Assembly: GCA_902826685.1 (NCBI GenBank)
Contig: CADEFT010000046.1
Coordinates: forward strand, 1-48,808
Direction of reading: 5' to 3'
Source of the DNA: an uncultured Acidobacteriota bacterium
GTDB lineage: Bacteria; Acidobacteriota; Terriglobia; Bryobacterales; Bryobacteraceae
DNA: 48,808 nucleotides
Shown: positions 8,898 through 17,279 of the stretch, one piece after another
Layout of the letters: every line of letters starts with the position of its first letter
How positions within the stretch are numbered: position 1 is the stretch's first letter
Notes under the pieces: generated by a model
The model's database searches: none
Told to the model about the DNA's origin: nothing
What the model saw: only the letters and a program-made list of their open reading frames with translations
Position numbers and translations under genes: made by a program

Positions 8898-9347
8898 TCA
8901 CTCGGCTTTCTTCTGCAAGGCGCCCTTGGCCCGCGCCAGCGGCGCGCCGTTAAATCTCGCCAGCGTCAGCTCGACGCGATTACCGACCTGGCAGCCGTTT
9001 TCCAGATGGCCGCCAAACGCTCCGCGCTTGGCATTGGTGAGCATCACATGCAGATGCGGCTCGCCCGCGGCGAGGATACCGCCAAGGGCGTTGATCTCCA
9101 TATCCTCCTTGATCGATTGCTTGGTGCCGCCCACGCCGTGGAACGTACATTCACTCAGCGCGCCCACCGCGGTCAGCACAGCCCCGTCGGTGATGCCGTT
9201 CTTTCGCGCCGCCTCCACGATGGATTCGAGCAGCATCGCGCCCTTATCCAGGCGGACGCGATACACCTGGGTCACCTGGGCGGGAAAGACTTCCGGCGCG
9301 GGACCTTCGGCCAATAGTGCCAGCGGCAGCAGCATGAGGATTCGCAT
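8898..9347 (-). CDS. PPC-domain (DUF296) protein with a signal peptide
   Basis: The protein is 149 residues long. Residues 20-140 match the plant-and-prokaryote-conserved (PPC/DUF296) domain: VGALSECTFHG, the metal-binding GEPHLHVML (His98 and His100) and GAFGGHLENGCQV (His114). Bacterial PPC proteins are usually cytosolic trimers of unknown function, often suspected of DNA or nucleotide binding. Here a hydrophobic N-terminus (MRILMLLPLALLAEG) looks like a short export signal, which is unusual. A GATAAT box ends 8 nt before the ATG. It converges on the ToxR-like gene with no gap between the stop codons and diverges from the patatin gene by 48 nt. Confidence 0.85.
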   Translation of the reverse strand: MRILMLLPLALLAEGPAPEVFPAQVTQVYRVRLDKGAMLLESIVEAARKNGITDGAVLTAVGALSECTFHGVGGTKQSIKEDMEINALGGILAAGEPHLHVMLTNAKRGAFGGHLENGCQVGNRVELTLARFNGAPLARAKGALQKKAE

Positions 9348-9355
9348 AGGACACT

Positions 9356-9361
9356 ATTATC
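9356..9361 (-). promoter_or_regulatory. -10 box for the PPC-domain gene
   Basis: GATAAT on the minus strand, with exactly 8 nt between its end and the ATG at 9347, implying a transcript start about 1-2 nt from the start codon. No clear -35 is seen. Confidence 0.4.
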
Positions 9362-9395
9362 CACGGATTTCCGCTTAGATAAATTAGAGACACTC

Positions 9396-11444
9396 TTGGA
9401 TCGCACAGCCACAACTCCGGGGCGCGGCCTGCTGATGAAGCATGTCCCCTACGTTTACTACCTTCGTTTCCCGCTCATCGGCTCGTCGACGATGGCGGCG
9501 CTGGGGCCGCTTTCCTTCTTCGCCGCACCGTCGCTGCTGCGCGGCATCTTCGACCTCTCCCAATCCGGCCTAGCGGGGACCGTCTTCCTTTCCGGAGTGG
9601 CGGTCTTCGCGTTCACGCTGGCGACGATGATCGTGCTGGAAAACGCGGGCGAGCGCTTCTGGGCCGCCGCGCTCCCCGAAGACATGGAACGGACGGTGTA
9701 CGTGTTCTGTGGCCAGCGGCTGTCGCGCCTCGGCCGCCGCTTCTTCCGCTTCTATGCGATCTGCGGGCTGATTCTATGCGCGTTCGCCGTGGAAGGCTGC
9801 CGCCTTCGCGGCGGCTGGCTCCAGGCGCTTAGTGGAGCGGCGCTGGGTGTAGCCTTCGCCCTGGGAATGGCCTTCCTGTTCCGGCGCACCTGGCAATGGC
9901 TCGGCGAGTATGTGCTGACGATGCCGGCCGGTTATGTGCTCGGCAGTTGGCAAGGCTACCTGGAGCGTGCACCATCGGCATCGGGCGAAGAGCTGTGGCA
10001 GCCGGAAAGGCCGTTCCGCCTGCGCACCGGCCATGGTCTGGCGGGCGTGTTTCTGGTGCTGTATCTGATCGCCTATGCCGTCTATCTGTTTCACCTGCTG
10101 CCCGACCGGGTGTGGCCCGCCGCCACGCTCACTTCGCTGCTGACGCTGATCACCCTGTTGTGCTGGCTGCTGTCCGGTCTCGCCTTCGCCGTCGACCGGT
10201 TCCGGATTCCCGTCATCGCGCCGGTGGTGCTTCTGCTCCTGTTTGGCGCGCAATGGCCGGGATCCGACCATACGTTTCCCACCGTGGCCGTGGAGAAGCC
10301 GTCCGTCGCGGTGTCGCCGGGCCATGTCGTGGGTTCCTCGCAGGAGCCGGTTGTCATCGTATGCGCCTCGGGTGGCGGCATTCAGGCCGGCGCCTGGGCG
10401 GCGGCCGTGCTCGATGGCCTCGAAACGGCCTTCGCCGCCCGGCCCATTCCGTTCTCGCGCATGGTGAAGCTCATCAGCTCCGTCTCGGGCGGCAGCGTGG
10501 GCACCATGTATTACGGCCATGCCTTCGAGGGCGGAAGATACCGGTCCGGCCAGAACGTGGTGGAGGCCTCCATGAGCTCCAGTCTCGACTATGCCGCCCA
10601 CGGCCTGGTCTACCCGGATATGGTGCGGTCCGTGCTGCCGGTCTCCTCGCGAATGGACGACCGTGCCCGGTTGGTGGAACGCGCCTGGTCGGCTCAGATT
10701 CCCAACGGAAAGCGAAGCGTAACTCTGGGCGAGTGGCGCGATGAGGTGCGCGACGGTCTGCGGCCGGCGCATGTGTTCAACACCACGGTGGTGGAAACCG
10801 GTGAGCGTATGCTGATCGCCACCGTCGATCTGGCGAAAGTGCCGGGGCGCAGCGATTTCTACGACACCTACGCCGCCTATCGCCGCGATCTGCTTCCGGT
10901 CACCGCGGCCCGCCTCTCGGCCACGTTTCCCTATGTCACGCCCGTGGCGCGCATCGATCGTCCGGTGCGTGTCGGGCTCCGTTATCATCTCGCCGACGGC
11001 GGTTACTACGACAACTCGGGCGTAGTCTCGGCGCTCGACTTCCTGACGGAAGCTTTTCCCAAAGACCGCCCCGCCAACGGACGCAAAGTGCTGCTGCTGC
11101 AGATTCGCGGCGCCGAGCGGCGGCCCGCCCCCGCGTCGGGCGACCGCGGCTGGTTCTATCAGTTGTTCGCGCCGCTCACTACGCTCGAACGGATGCGCGA
11201 CGCCTCTCAAGGCGGGCGCAATTCCAAAGAAGTGGAGATGCTGGGGGAAGTGCTCGCCGCGCGCGGCGTCGACTTCAAGCTGGTCACGATGGCCTACACC
11301 GATCCGGAAGCGCCGCTATCGTGGCACTTGCTCGAAAGCCAGAAACAGGCCATTCGGGAAACGTGGCGGAGCTACGCGACACGCGGCTCTGGACCGGTGT
11401 GTGACATTGCGGCGTTTCTCTACGGCAAAGGATGCGAACCATGA
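9396..11444 (+). CDS. Membrane-bound patatin-like phospholipase
   Basis: A two-part protein of 682 residues. The N-terminal 300 residues contain about eight hydrophobic segments (for example FFAAPSLLRGIF, AVFAFTLATMIVL, LVLYLIAYAVYLFHLLP and VIAPVVLLLLFG). The C-terminal part is a patatin-like hydrolase: oxyanion motif SGGGIQAGAW near residue 325, nucleophile elbow ISSVSGGSVG (GXSXG), and the catalytic Asp motif LADGGYYDNSG. It probably deacylates membrane lipids, with the active site at the membrane; which side is not known. The TTG at 9396 is supported by a TAAATT box 10 nt upstream; an in-frame ATG at 9435 is the alternative. The stop overlaps the next start as ATGA, so the two products are probably translationally coupled. 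Confidence 0.85.
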   Translation: MDRTATTPGRGLLMKHVPYVYYLRFPLIGSSTMAALGPLSFFAAPSLLRGIFDLSQSGLAGTVFLSGVAVFAFTLATMIVLENAGERFWAAALPEDMERTVYVFCGQRLSRLGRRFFRFYAICGLILCAFAVEGCRLRGGWLQALSGAALGVAFALGMAFLFRRTWQWLGEYVLTMPAGYVLGSWQGYLERAPSASGEELWQPERPFRLRTGHGLAGVFLVLYLIAYAVYLFHLLPDRVWPAATLTSLLTLITLLCWLLSGLAFAVDRFRIPVIAPVVLLLLFGAQWPGSDHTFPTVAVEKPSVAVSPGHVVGSSQEPVVIVCASGGGIQAGAWAAAVLDGLETAFAARPIPFSRMVKLISSVSGGSVGTMYYGHAFEGGRYRSGQNVVEASMSSSLDYAAHGLVYPDMVRSVLPVSSRMDDRARLVERAWSAQIPNGKRSVTLGEWRDEVRDGLRPAHVFNTTVVETGERMLIATVDLAKVPGRSDFYDTYAAYRRDLLPVTAARLSATFPYVTPVARIDRPVRVGLRYHLADGGYYDNSGVVSALDFLTEAFPKDRPANGRKVLLLQIRGAERRPAPASGDRGWFYQLFAPLTTLERMRDASQGGRNSKEVEMLGEVLAARGVDFKLVTMAYTDPEAPLSWHLLESQKQAIRETWRSYATRGSGPVCDIAAFLYGKGCEP

Positions 11445-12229
11445 CCGATCCCGTCGTGTGGAATCTTATCTGCGATTGGCCGCCCGATTTCCGGAGATGG
11501 GCGCGCGAAATACGCGAGTGGCTGCGGCAGGGTTCGACCTGGATTCTGATGGGACTTCTGCTGCAGATCGCCGCCGGCGTTTGGGTCGCCGCGGCCGGAG
11601 TCGATCGCAACGTCGATCTGCCGCGCGGCTTTGAGTCGCCGGTATTGGCCTATGAGCTGGCGCGCAACGAAGCGGAGGCGCTGGCCGTTGTGGGAACCAG
11701 CAATCGCGGACCGCTTGAGCGCCAGTTCGAACGCGACACGTGGCTTATCCTCGCCTACACCGCTACCTTCGCCGGCATCGGATGGCAGTGGCGGCGCAGG
11801 CAGAGCAGGCTCGGGTGGGCGCTCATCGGTGTGGCGCTGGCGGCTGGCACGGCGGATTTTATCGAAAACCATCATGCGCTCGAATCCCTGGCCCGGCTGC
11901 ACACGGCCGGGGCGCTGCCGGCGTTACTGGCGATGAGCACCGCGGCCCGCATCAAATGGGGCCTGTTCGCGCCCGTGTGCGTGTTGACCGCAAAGGCCGT
12001 GTGGCCGGCGCATGGTGCGTTCCTTTACCAGATCTTCGCGCGCGCCACGGCGTCTTTGATGATGCTGGCCGGTGGCTTTTACGCCTTCGGACTTCTGGGA
12101 CAGTCCTTCGAACCCTACTGGGAGTTCGCCACCTCCAGCCTGGTGCCGGCTTCCGCCGGGCTGCTGCTGATTCTGGTGTTATGGGCGGGGGAGTTTCGCG
12201 GCGATTCAGCGCTGCGGCACGATCCATAG
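11441..12229 (+). CDS. Multi-pass membrane protein, unknown, partner of the patatin
   Basis: The 262-residue product has about six predicted membrane segments, including WILMGLLLQIAAGVWVAAAG, DTWLILAYTATFAGIGW, LGWALIGVALAAGTADFIEN and SAGLLLILVLWAG. I do not recognise the family. The ATG at 11441 sits in an ATGA overlap with the patatin stop and has AAAGGA 8 nt upstream; an in-frame ATG nine bases earlier is less likely. The coupling suggests it partners the membrane patatin, perhaps as an anchor or regulator (inference). The 3' end overlaps the converging methyltransferase gene by 24 nt. Confidence 0.75.
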   Translation: MTDPVVWNLICDWPPDFRRWAREIREWLRQGSTWILMGLLLQIAAGVWVAAAGVDRNVDLPRGFESPVLAYELARNEAEALAVVGTSNRGPLERQFERDTWLILAYTATFAGIGWQWRRRQSRLGWALIGVALAAGTADFIENHHALESLARLHTAGALPALLAMSTAARIKWGLFAPVCVLTAKAVWPAHGAFLYQIFARATASLMMLAGGFYAFGLLGQSFEPYWEFATSSLVPASAGLLLILVLWAGEFRGDSALRHDP

Positions 12230-12721
12230 GTGCAGCTTGCGCCCACCCACTTCCACCTGCTTCACCGGCTTCCAGTCGCCCATATCGAAACTATGGGAAA
12301 CCACGCGCGTGCCGGGCTTCAACTCGCTCAGCAGCCGCGGTTTCAACTTTTGATTCACGCCGGGCAGCAGGTATAGCGTCACCACCGAGGCCTGTTTGAT
12401 CTCGGCGTCGAAGAGGTTCTTTTCCACGAACTTCACACGGTCGGCCACGCCAGACTTGGTGGCGAGCTCACGCGCCTCGCGGATGCGCTCGGGGTCGAGG
12501 TCGTAGCCCAGGCCGCGCGCGTCGAACTCCTTGGCCGCGGCGATTACGATCCGGCCGTCGCCGCATCCAAGGTCGATCACGAAATCGGTACTCTTCACCT
12601 CGGCCAGTTTCAACATGCCGGTGACCACTTCCGAAGGGGAAGGCACATAGGGCACGTCCAACCCGTTGTCGAAATCCTGGCTTGCGCCGAGCAGCGCCGT
12701 CAGCAGCAATGAAACAAGCAT
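12206..12721 (-). CDS. SAM-dependent methyltransferase with an N-terminal export signal
   Basis: The gene encodes 171 residues with a class I methyltransferase core: motif I VIDLGCGDGRIVIAAA (about residues 48-63), an acidic post-motif residue in GLGYDLDPE, and later VVTLYLLPGVNQKL and VVSHSFDMGDW. The N-terminus (MLVSLLLTALLGASQ) is a convincing signal peptide, odd for an enzyme needing S-adenosylmethionine, which is cytosolic. The ATG at 12721 is preferred because AGGAG lies 7 nt upstream; an ATG at 12727 is too close to that SD. Similar proteins with leader peptides occur in Acidobacteria and Planctomycetes, with no known substrate. It overlaps the end of the converging membrane protein gene. 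Confidence 0.82.
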   Translation of the reverse strand: MLVSLLLTALLGASQDFDNGLDVPYVPSPSEVVTGMLKLAEVKSTDFVIDLGCGDGRIVIAAAKEFDARGLGYDLDPERIREARELATKSGVADRVKFVEKNLFDAEIKQASVVTLYLLPGVNQKLKPRLLSELKPGTRVVSHSFDMGDWKPVKQVEVGGRKLHLWIVPQR

Positions 12722-12775
12722 GCGCATTCTCCTGGAAATTTGACGCGGGCCGGAGCCCTACGCTACCAGTACATT

Positions 12776-14086
12776 ATGATTGCACGCTATACGCGCCCGG
12801 AGATGGGCGCCATCTGGAGCGACGAGAACAAGTATCGCCAGTGGCTGGAAGTAGAACTGGCGGCCAGTGAAGCGCTGGCGGAACTTGGCGTCGTTCCGGC
12901 CCAGGATGCGCGTCTGCTGCGGGCCCATGCAAGCTGCACCGCCGCCCGCATCCTGGAGATTGAAAAAGAAACCCGCCACGACGTCATCGCCTTCACCACC
13001 GCGGTGGCCGAAAGCATGAAGGCCGCCGGCCACGCCGAAGCCTCGCGCTGGTTTCACTACGGCATGACTTCCAACGATGTCGTCGATACCGCCCAGGCGC
13101 TGCAGATCGGGCAATCGGCGGCGCTTCTGCGCAAGGGAGCCGAAGGGCTGATGGAATCGTTGAAAAGGCGCGCCTTCGAATTCAAGGATGCCGTTCAGAT
13201 CGGACGGACGCACGGCATTCAGGCCGAACCGGTCACCTTCGGCTGGAAACTTGCGTTGTTCTACGACGAAGCCGGACGCGGGCTGCGGCGGCTGGACGCA
13301 GCGGCCGGGGATCTGCGCTGCGGCAAGATCTCGGGCGCCGTCGGCGTGTTCGCGCACATCGGTCCGGATGGCGAGGAGCGCATCTGCCGCAAGCTCGGTC
13401 TCGAACCCGCCGCCATCGCCTCCCAGGTGATCGCCCGCGACCGGCATGCCGCTTTTATTTCCGCCCTCGCGCTGCTCACGGCCACGCTTGAAAAGATCGC
13501 GCTGGAAGTGCGTCACCTGCAGCGCACCGAAGTGCGCGAAGCCGAGGAGCCGTTCGCCGCCGGCCAGAAAGGCAGCTCGGCGATGCCGCATAAAAAGAAT
13601 CCCATCGTGTGTGAACAGATCTGCGGCCTGGCGCGCGTGGTGCGCGGCCATGTGCAGGCGGCATTTGAAAACATCGCGCTCTGGCATGAACGCGATATCT
13701 CCCATTCCTCGGTGGAGCGCGTCATTCTCGCCGACTCCTGCATTCTCACCGACTATTTGTTGAATCGGACCACCTGGCTCATCGACGGACTGCGCGTCCA
13801 CCCCGGCCGCATGCTGCGAAACCTGGAACTCACCAAAGGCGTCATTTTCTCTGGGCAGCTTCTTTTGGATCTGGCGTCGGCCGGAATGCTGCGGGAGGAT
13901 GCCTACCGCGTGGTGCAGAAGCACGCGATGCGCTGTTGGGAGGAAGAGTCCGACTTCCGGGCGGCTGTTGCGGCGGACCCGGAGATCCAGAGATTTCTGG
14001 ATGAGGGTCAACTCGGCGAAACATTCTCAGTCGATCGCCAGTTGAAGAACATCCAAGCCATATTTGGGCGTGTGTTTGGGGCGTAG
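12776..14086 (+). CDS. purB: Adenylosuccinate lyase
   Basis: PurB cleaves SAICAR to AICAR and adenylosuccinate to AMP, both with release of fumarate, in purine synthesis. The 436-residue product has normal length and the fumarase/aspartase superfamily signature SSAMPHKKNP (about residues 268-277), containing the flexible catalytic loop serine. Other family motifs are MIARYTRPEMGAIWSDENKY at the N-terminus, HYGMTSNDVVDTA and GRTHGIQAEPVTFG. The ATG at 12776 begins the conserved N-terminus; no strong SD is visible. The gene stands alone between the methyltransferase (divergent) and a stand-alone receiver. Confidence 0.96.
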   Translation: MIARYTRPEMGAIWSDENKYRQWLEVELAASEALAELGVVPAQDARLLRAHASCTAARILEIEKETRHDVIAFTTAVAESMKAAGHAEASRWFHYGMTSNDVVDTAQALQIGQSAALLRKGAEGLMESLKRRAFEFKDAVQIGRTHGIQAEPVTFGWKLALFYDEAGRGLRRLDAAAGDLRCGKISGAVGVFAHIGPDGEERICRKLGLEPAAIASQVIARDRHAAFISALALLTATLEKIALEVRHLQRTEVREAEEPFAAGQKGSSAMPHKKNPIVCEQICGLARVVRGHVQAAFENIALWHERDISHSSVERVILADSCILTDYLLNRTTWLIDGLRVHPGRMLRNLELTKGVIFSGQLLLDLASAGMLREDAYRVVQKHAMRCWEEESDFRAAVAADPEIQRFLDEGQLGETFSVDRQLKNIQAIFGRVFGA

Positions 14087-14214
14087 GTTGTTGGTGGGTA
14101 GACGTCTGTAACGGATCGTACTTTCAGGCTTTTAGACCGGCACCACCCCCAAATTGGTACCAAACTGAGGGTTGAGAAAATTGGTTTTTGAGTTACACTT
14201 GCTCAGGAGTACCC

Positions 14215-14682
14215 GTGGAGCCGAAGAACTGTACTGCCGTTCGCACCATTGGTGTGCCGCGCCCTTTGGCACGGCTGGCACGAGTGTTGCTCGTGGATGA
14301 CAATCCGGCTTCGCGGCTGACGCTGCAAGCGGTACTGGAAGCAGGCGGGTACCATGTGGATTCGGCGGCATCGGCTGCCGAGGCGCTGGGCAAGCTCGAT
14401 GGCAAGCAATATGAACTGGTTTTGAGCGACCTGCAAATGGAGTCGCCCGAATCTGGGCTTCGTGTGCTGGCGCACGCCAGAATGATGGATTATAAGCCCG
14501 CCACGGCCATTCTCACCTCCTATCATAATGCGTTGCGGAGTCCGCATTCTCCGCGCACTATCCTTATTCAACCCGAGGACGTACCGGACCTGTTGACCAA
14601 GGTCGCCGATCTGATCAGCGGCCGAGTTGCCAAACGATTGGGACGGGAAATGCGCCACCAGCAGGTGGGTGCCGGAGCCTGA
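14215..14682 (+). CDS. Stand-alone response-regulator receiver domain, partly degenerate
   Basis: A single receiver domain follows a 20-residue leader. The acidic pocket is intact (VLLVDDN, Asp28-Asp29), the phosphoacceptor is Asp71 in LSDLQM, and the switch Thr is Thr100 in AILTSYHN. The usually invariant lysine before Pro is replaced by Gln118 in ILIQPED, which should change phosphorylation or the switch. No output domain is present, so it would act by protein contact; no kinase is nearby. The GTG at 14215 is chosen because AGGAGT lies 6 nt upstream; a TTG at 14188 is possible but has no SD. Product 155 residues. Confidence 0.82.
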   Translation: MEPKNCTAVRTIGVPRPLARLARVLLVDDNPASRLTLQAVLEAGGYHVDSAASAAEALGKLDGKQYELVLSDLQMESPESGLRVLAHARMMDYKPATAILTSYHNALRSPHSPRTILIQPEDVPDLLTKVADLISGRVAKRLGREMRHQQVGAGA

Positions 14683-14859
14683 TCCCACCGATTGCTTTTC
14701 AGCGTAGCGGCTACATTTTTAAGGTGTTTCCCGCAATCATTCCCCACGATTATTTTTGCCACCTTTGGAAAAGCTGTGATACGATAAAATTGCGTTGAAG
14801 GCCTGCGTCATCGCAGCACCCCCACCGACATTCTCCACTGGAGTGAGAAGCACCATCGA

Positions 14860-15315
14860 ATGAGTTTCACTGTCTTTCTAGGGAATCTCCCTATCTGGGT
14901 GACCAAGGACGATATTCTGTCCTGGTTGCGGGCCGAAAATCTGGTAGCCGATGACGTCAAGGTCATTCGCAACCCGGAAACCCAGGAATCCAAGGGCTTT
15001 GCTTTCATCGAGGCGCCGAACCAGGAAGAGATGGACTCCATCATTCGCCGGTTTGACCGCGCTCCCCTCGAAGATCGCATCCTGCGCGCCAATCCCGCGC
15101 AGCCGCCCCGTTCCCGGACCGGCGGTCCGCCTATGCGTCCCATGGGTGCTCCGGCCTCGGGCATCGCCGCTTCCCCCGCCGGCAGCAATTCCGCCGGTGC
15201 CCGCCCGCCCATGGCCCAAGACGATCGCCCCCGCCGTGGCGGCAAAAAGCACAAAAAGCCGCGGTCTTCGCAGCCGCAAAGCGCTTTCGCGGAAGAGCTC
15301 GCCAAAGCTCTCTAA
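14860..15315 (+). CDS. RNA-binding protein with one RRM domain
   Basis: The 151-residue product has an RNA recognition motif at residues 3-80: RNP2 VFLGNLP and RNP1 KGFAFIEA with aromatic RNA-stacking positions. A low-complexity tail rich in Pro, Gly and Ala leads to a basic patch (RPRRGGKKHKKPRSS) and a short predicted helix (SAFAEELAKAL). Bacterial single-RRM proteins of this kind probably bind single-stranded RNA, as in the cyanobacterial cold-response Rbp proteins; the role here is unknown. The start follows GGAGTGAGAAG with a somewhat long spacing. A good intrinsic terminator follows at 15344, so it is monocistronic. Confidence 0.88.
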   Translation: MSFTVFLGNLPIWVTKDDILSWLRAENLVADDVKVIRNPETQESKGFAFIEAPNQEEMDSIIRRFDRAPLEDRILRANPAQPPRSRTGGPPMRPMGAPASGIAASPAGSNSAGARPPMAQDDRPRRGGKKHKKPRSSQPQSAFAEELAKAL

Positions 15316-15343
15316 GCCCTGTCTGCCGCTCGCGCCCTCCCGT

Positions 15344-15370
15344 CCGCATGCAGGAATGCGGCGTCTTTTT
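15344..15370 (+). terminator. Rho-independent terminator of the RRM gene
   Basis: Stem CCGCAT/ATGCGG (15344-15349 with 15356-15361) around the loop GCAGGA, followed by TCTTTTT. It lies 29 nt after the RRM stop codon. Confidence 0.75.
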
Positions 15371-15478
15371 CACTCCATTCCTACCCTTATCGTCTCGCAC
15401 CCTCTCATTTAGGGGTGTTATACTCGTTAGCCAGTTCCATGCAAAGGAATGCCGCTCTCATCCAGGGGGAATGGGGAT

Positions 15479-16543
15479 GTGAATGACCTTTTGTTTGTCC
15501 GTGTTTTCTTTGTACTGTTAACCCTCGTTACTGCCTTCTTCCTTAAGCCGTTCGGTATGGCCGCTCCCATGGCCGCCCTTCTGGGCCTCGCCGCCGGGAT
15601 CGGTATCGTCGTCTTCGAAATAAGGCTCAAGGAGGTCAGCCTCAAGCGTCTCATCGGTGCCGCCGTGGGCAGTGTCCTCGGCATCTTCGGCGCCTACCTC
15701 ATCACGCTTGTCCTGCGGCAGGCTCTGCCGCACGACGCCTCCACCGTTCCTTTCCTGCAACTCGGCGTTCTGTTTCTGATGACGTATGTCGGCCTCATCG
15801 TGGGCGCCAACAAAGGCGACATGTTGAACCTGGCCGCGCTCGGCGGCGTCTTCGGCAGCGAGAAGATGCCGAAGCACTCCTTCAAGATCCTCGACACCAG
15901 CGTGATCATCGACGGCCGCATCGCCGATATCGTCGAAACGGGTTTTGTCGACGGCACGCTCGTCATCCCGCAGTTTGTGCTGCGCGAATTGCAGCTTGTC
16001 GCCGACTCGGCCGATTCGATGAAGCGCAATCGCGGCCGCCGCGGGCTCGACATTCTGCAGCGCATTCAGAAGATGACCGATCTCCACGTGCAGATCGTCG
16101 AAGACGATTTCCCGCAAGTGCGCGAAGTCGACATGAAGCTCATCGAACTCGCCAAGCTCTACAACTGCAAAATCGTCACCAACGACTTCAATCTCAATAA
16201 GGTCGCGCAGCTTCACGGCGTGGAAGTGCTTAACATCAACCAACTGGCGAACGCGTTGAAGCCGGTGGTGCTGCCCGGCGAGATCATGCGCGTCTTCATT
16301 CTGAAGGAAGGCAAGGAGTACAACCAGGGCGTGGCCTATCTGGACGACGGCACGATGGTGGTGGTGGACAACGCCAAGCGGCTGATCTCGAAAACCATCG
16401 ACATCTCGGTCACCAGCGTCCTGCAGACCACCGCCGGGAAGATGATCTTCGGCAAGCACGACGAACGCACACACACGGTTCACGACAAGGGCGGCGCCGG
16501 GCGGGAGCAGCATAGCAGCGCCGCCGCCGGTCCGCCACAATAG
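15479..16543 (+). CDS. PIN/TRAM domain membrane protein, YacL family
   Basis: The protein is 354 residues long. The N-terminal 115 residues hold four predicted membrane helices (LLFVRVFFVLLTLVTAFFL and three more). A PIN nuclease-like domain follows (about 125-260: ILDTSVIIDGRIADIV with the first acidic residues, then LRELQLVADS and KIVTNDFNLNKVA with late acidic residues). A TRAM domain comes next (about 265-330, GKEYNQGVAYLDDGTMVVV), then a low-complexity tail. This is the B. subtilis YacL family, whose gene often sits next to ispD as here. The GTG at 15479 with a GGGGGA upstream is preferred; an ATG at 15449 is an alternative. ispD starts 21 nt downstream. Confidence 0.9.
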   Translation: MNDLLFVRVFFVLLTLVTAFFLKPFGMAAPMAALLGLAAGIGIVVFEIRLKEVSLKRLIGAAVGSVLGIFGAYLITLVLRQALPHDASTVPFLQLGVLFLMTYVGLIVGANKGDMLNLAALGGVFGSEKMPKHSFKILDTSVIIDGRIADIVETGFVDGTLVIPQFVLRELQLVADSADSMKRNRGRRGLDILQRIQKMTDLHVQIVEDDFPQVREVDMKLIELAKLYNCKIVTNDFNLNKVAQLHGVEVLNINQLANALKPVVLPGEIMRVFILKEGKEYNQGVAYLDDGTMVVVDNAKRLISKTIDISVTSVLQTTAGKMIFGKHDERTHTVHDKGGAGREQHSSAAAGPPQ

Positions 16544-16564
16544 AGACAGGTTCTTTTTTCCTTC

Positions 16565-17272
16565 ATGAGAGTTGCTGTCATTATTCCGGCCGCGGGACTG
16601 GGCACGCGCATGAGCCGCTCGCACGCCGAACACTCCGGCATCAGCCGCAAACAATTCATGCTGCTCGACGGCTCGCCGATTCTGATGCACACGCTGCGCA
16701 AGTTTGCGGCCAGCTCCAAGGTCAGCGAGATCGTGATCGCTCTTCGCGCCGACGACATCGAGTGGGTCAACGGCATGCTGGCCGAAGAGAAACTCGGCAA
16801 GCCGGTGCAGGTGGTGGAGGGCGGGCAGTCGCGGCAGCAGTCGGTGGAGAATGCGCTGGCGGTGATTGCGCCCGACACCGCGCTGGTCGCCGTGCACGAC
16901 GCCGTGCGTCCGTTCATCGATGCCGCCACCATCGACAAAGTGATCGACGAGGCCGCCGCCACCGGGGCCGCCATCGTGGGCATCGTCCCCGTCGACACCG
17001 TCAAGCAGGTGCAGCGTAATAAAGTACGCGCGACCATTCCACGCGACCGGCTGGTGCTGGCGCAAACGCCGCAGGTCTTCCGCTTCGATATTCTGCGCCG
17101 CGCTTTTGAACAGGCCGTCACCGACAACTTCACCGGCACCGATGAAGCGAGCCTGGTCGAGCGGCTGGATCAGGAAGTGAGCGTCGTGGCGGGCAGCGAT
17201 CGCAATATCAAGATCACTCGTCCCACCGACATGGACGTGGCCCGTCTGTTCCTGGCGCAGGAAAAAAACTAA
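16565..17272 (+). CDS. ispD: 2-C-methyl-D-erythritol 4-phosphate cytidylyltransferase
   Basis: IspD joins CTP and MEP to give CDP-ME in the non-mevalonate isoprenoid pathway. The 235-residue product shows the nucleotide-binding VIIPAAGLGTRM at the N-terminus, VHDAVRPFI, AQTPQVFRFDIL and TDEASLVE, then the C-terminal VVAGSDRNIKITRPTDM. Length and motif order are normal. It lies 21 nt after the PIN/TRAM gene and 7 nt before ispF, consistent with one transcript. No strong SD is visible before the ATG. Confidence 0.96.
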   Translation: MRVAVIIPAAGLGTRMSRSHAEHSGISRKQFMLLDGSPILMHTLRKFAASSKVSEIVIALRADDIEWVNGMLAEEKLGKPVQVVEGGQSRQQSVENALAVIAPDTALVAVHDAVRPFIDAATIDKVIDEAAATGAAIVGIVPVDTVKQVQRNKVRATIPRDRLVLAQTPQVFRFDILRRAFEQAVTDNFTGTDEASLVERLDQEVSVVAGSDRNIKITRPTDMDVARLFLAQEKN

Positions 17273-17279
17273 GAGCCGC

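Noticed and set aside
14154..14163. Palindrome TTGGTACCAA upstream of the receiver gene
   Set aside because: Ten bases only, no second copy nearby and no clear relation to a promoter; such a sequence is expected by chance in a genome.
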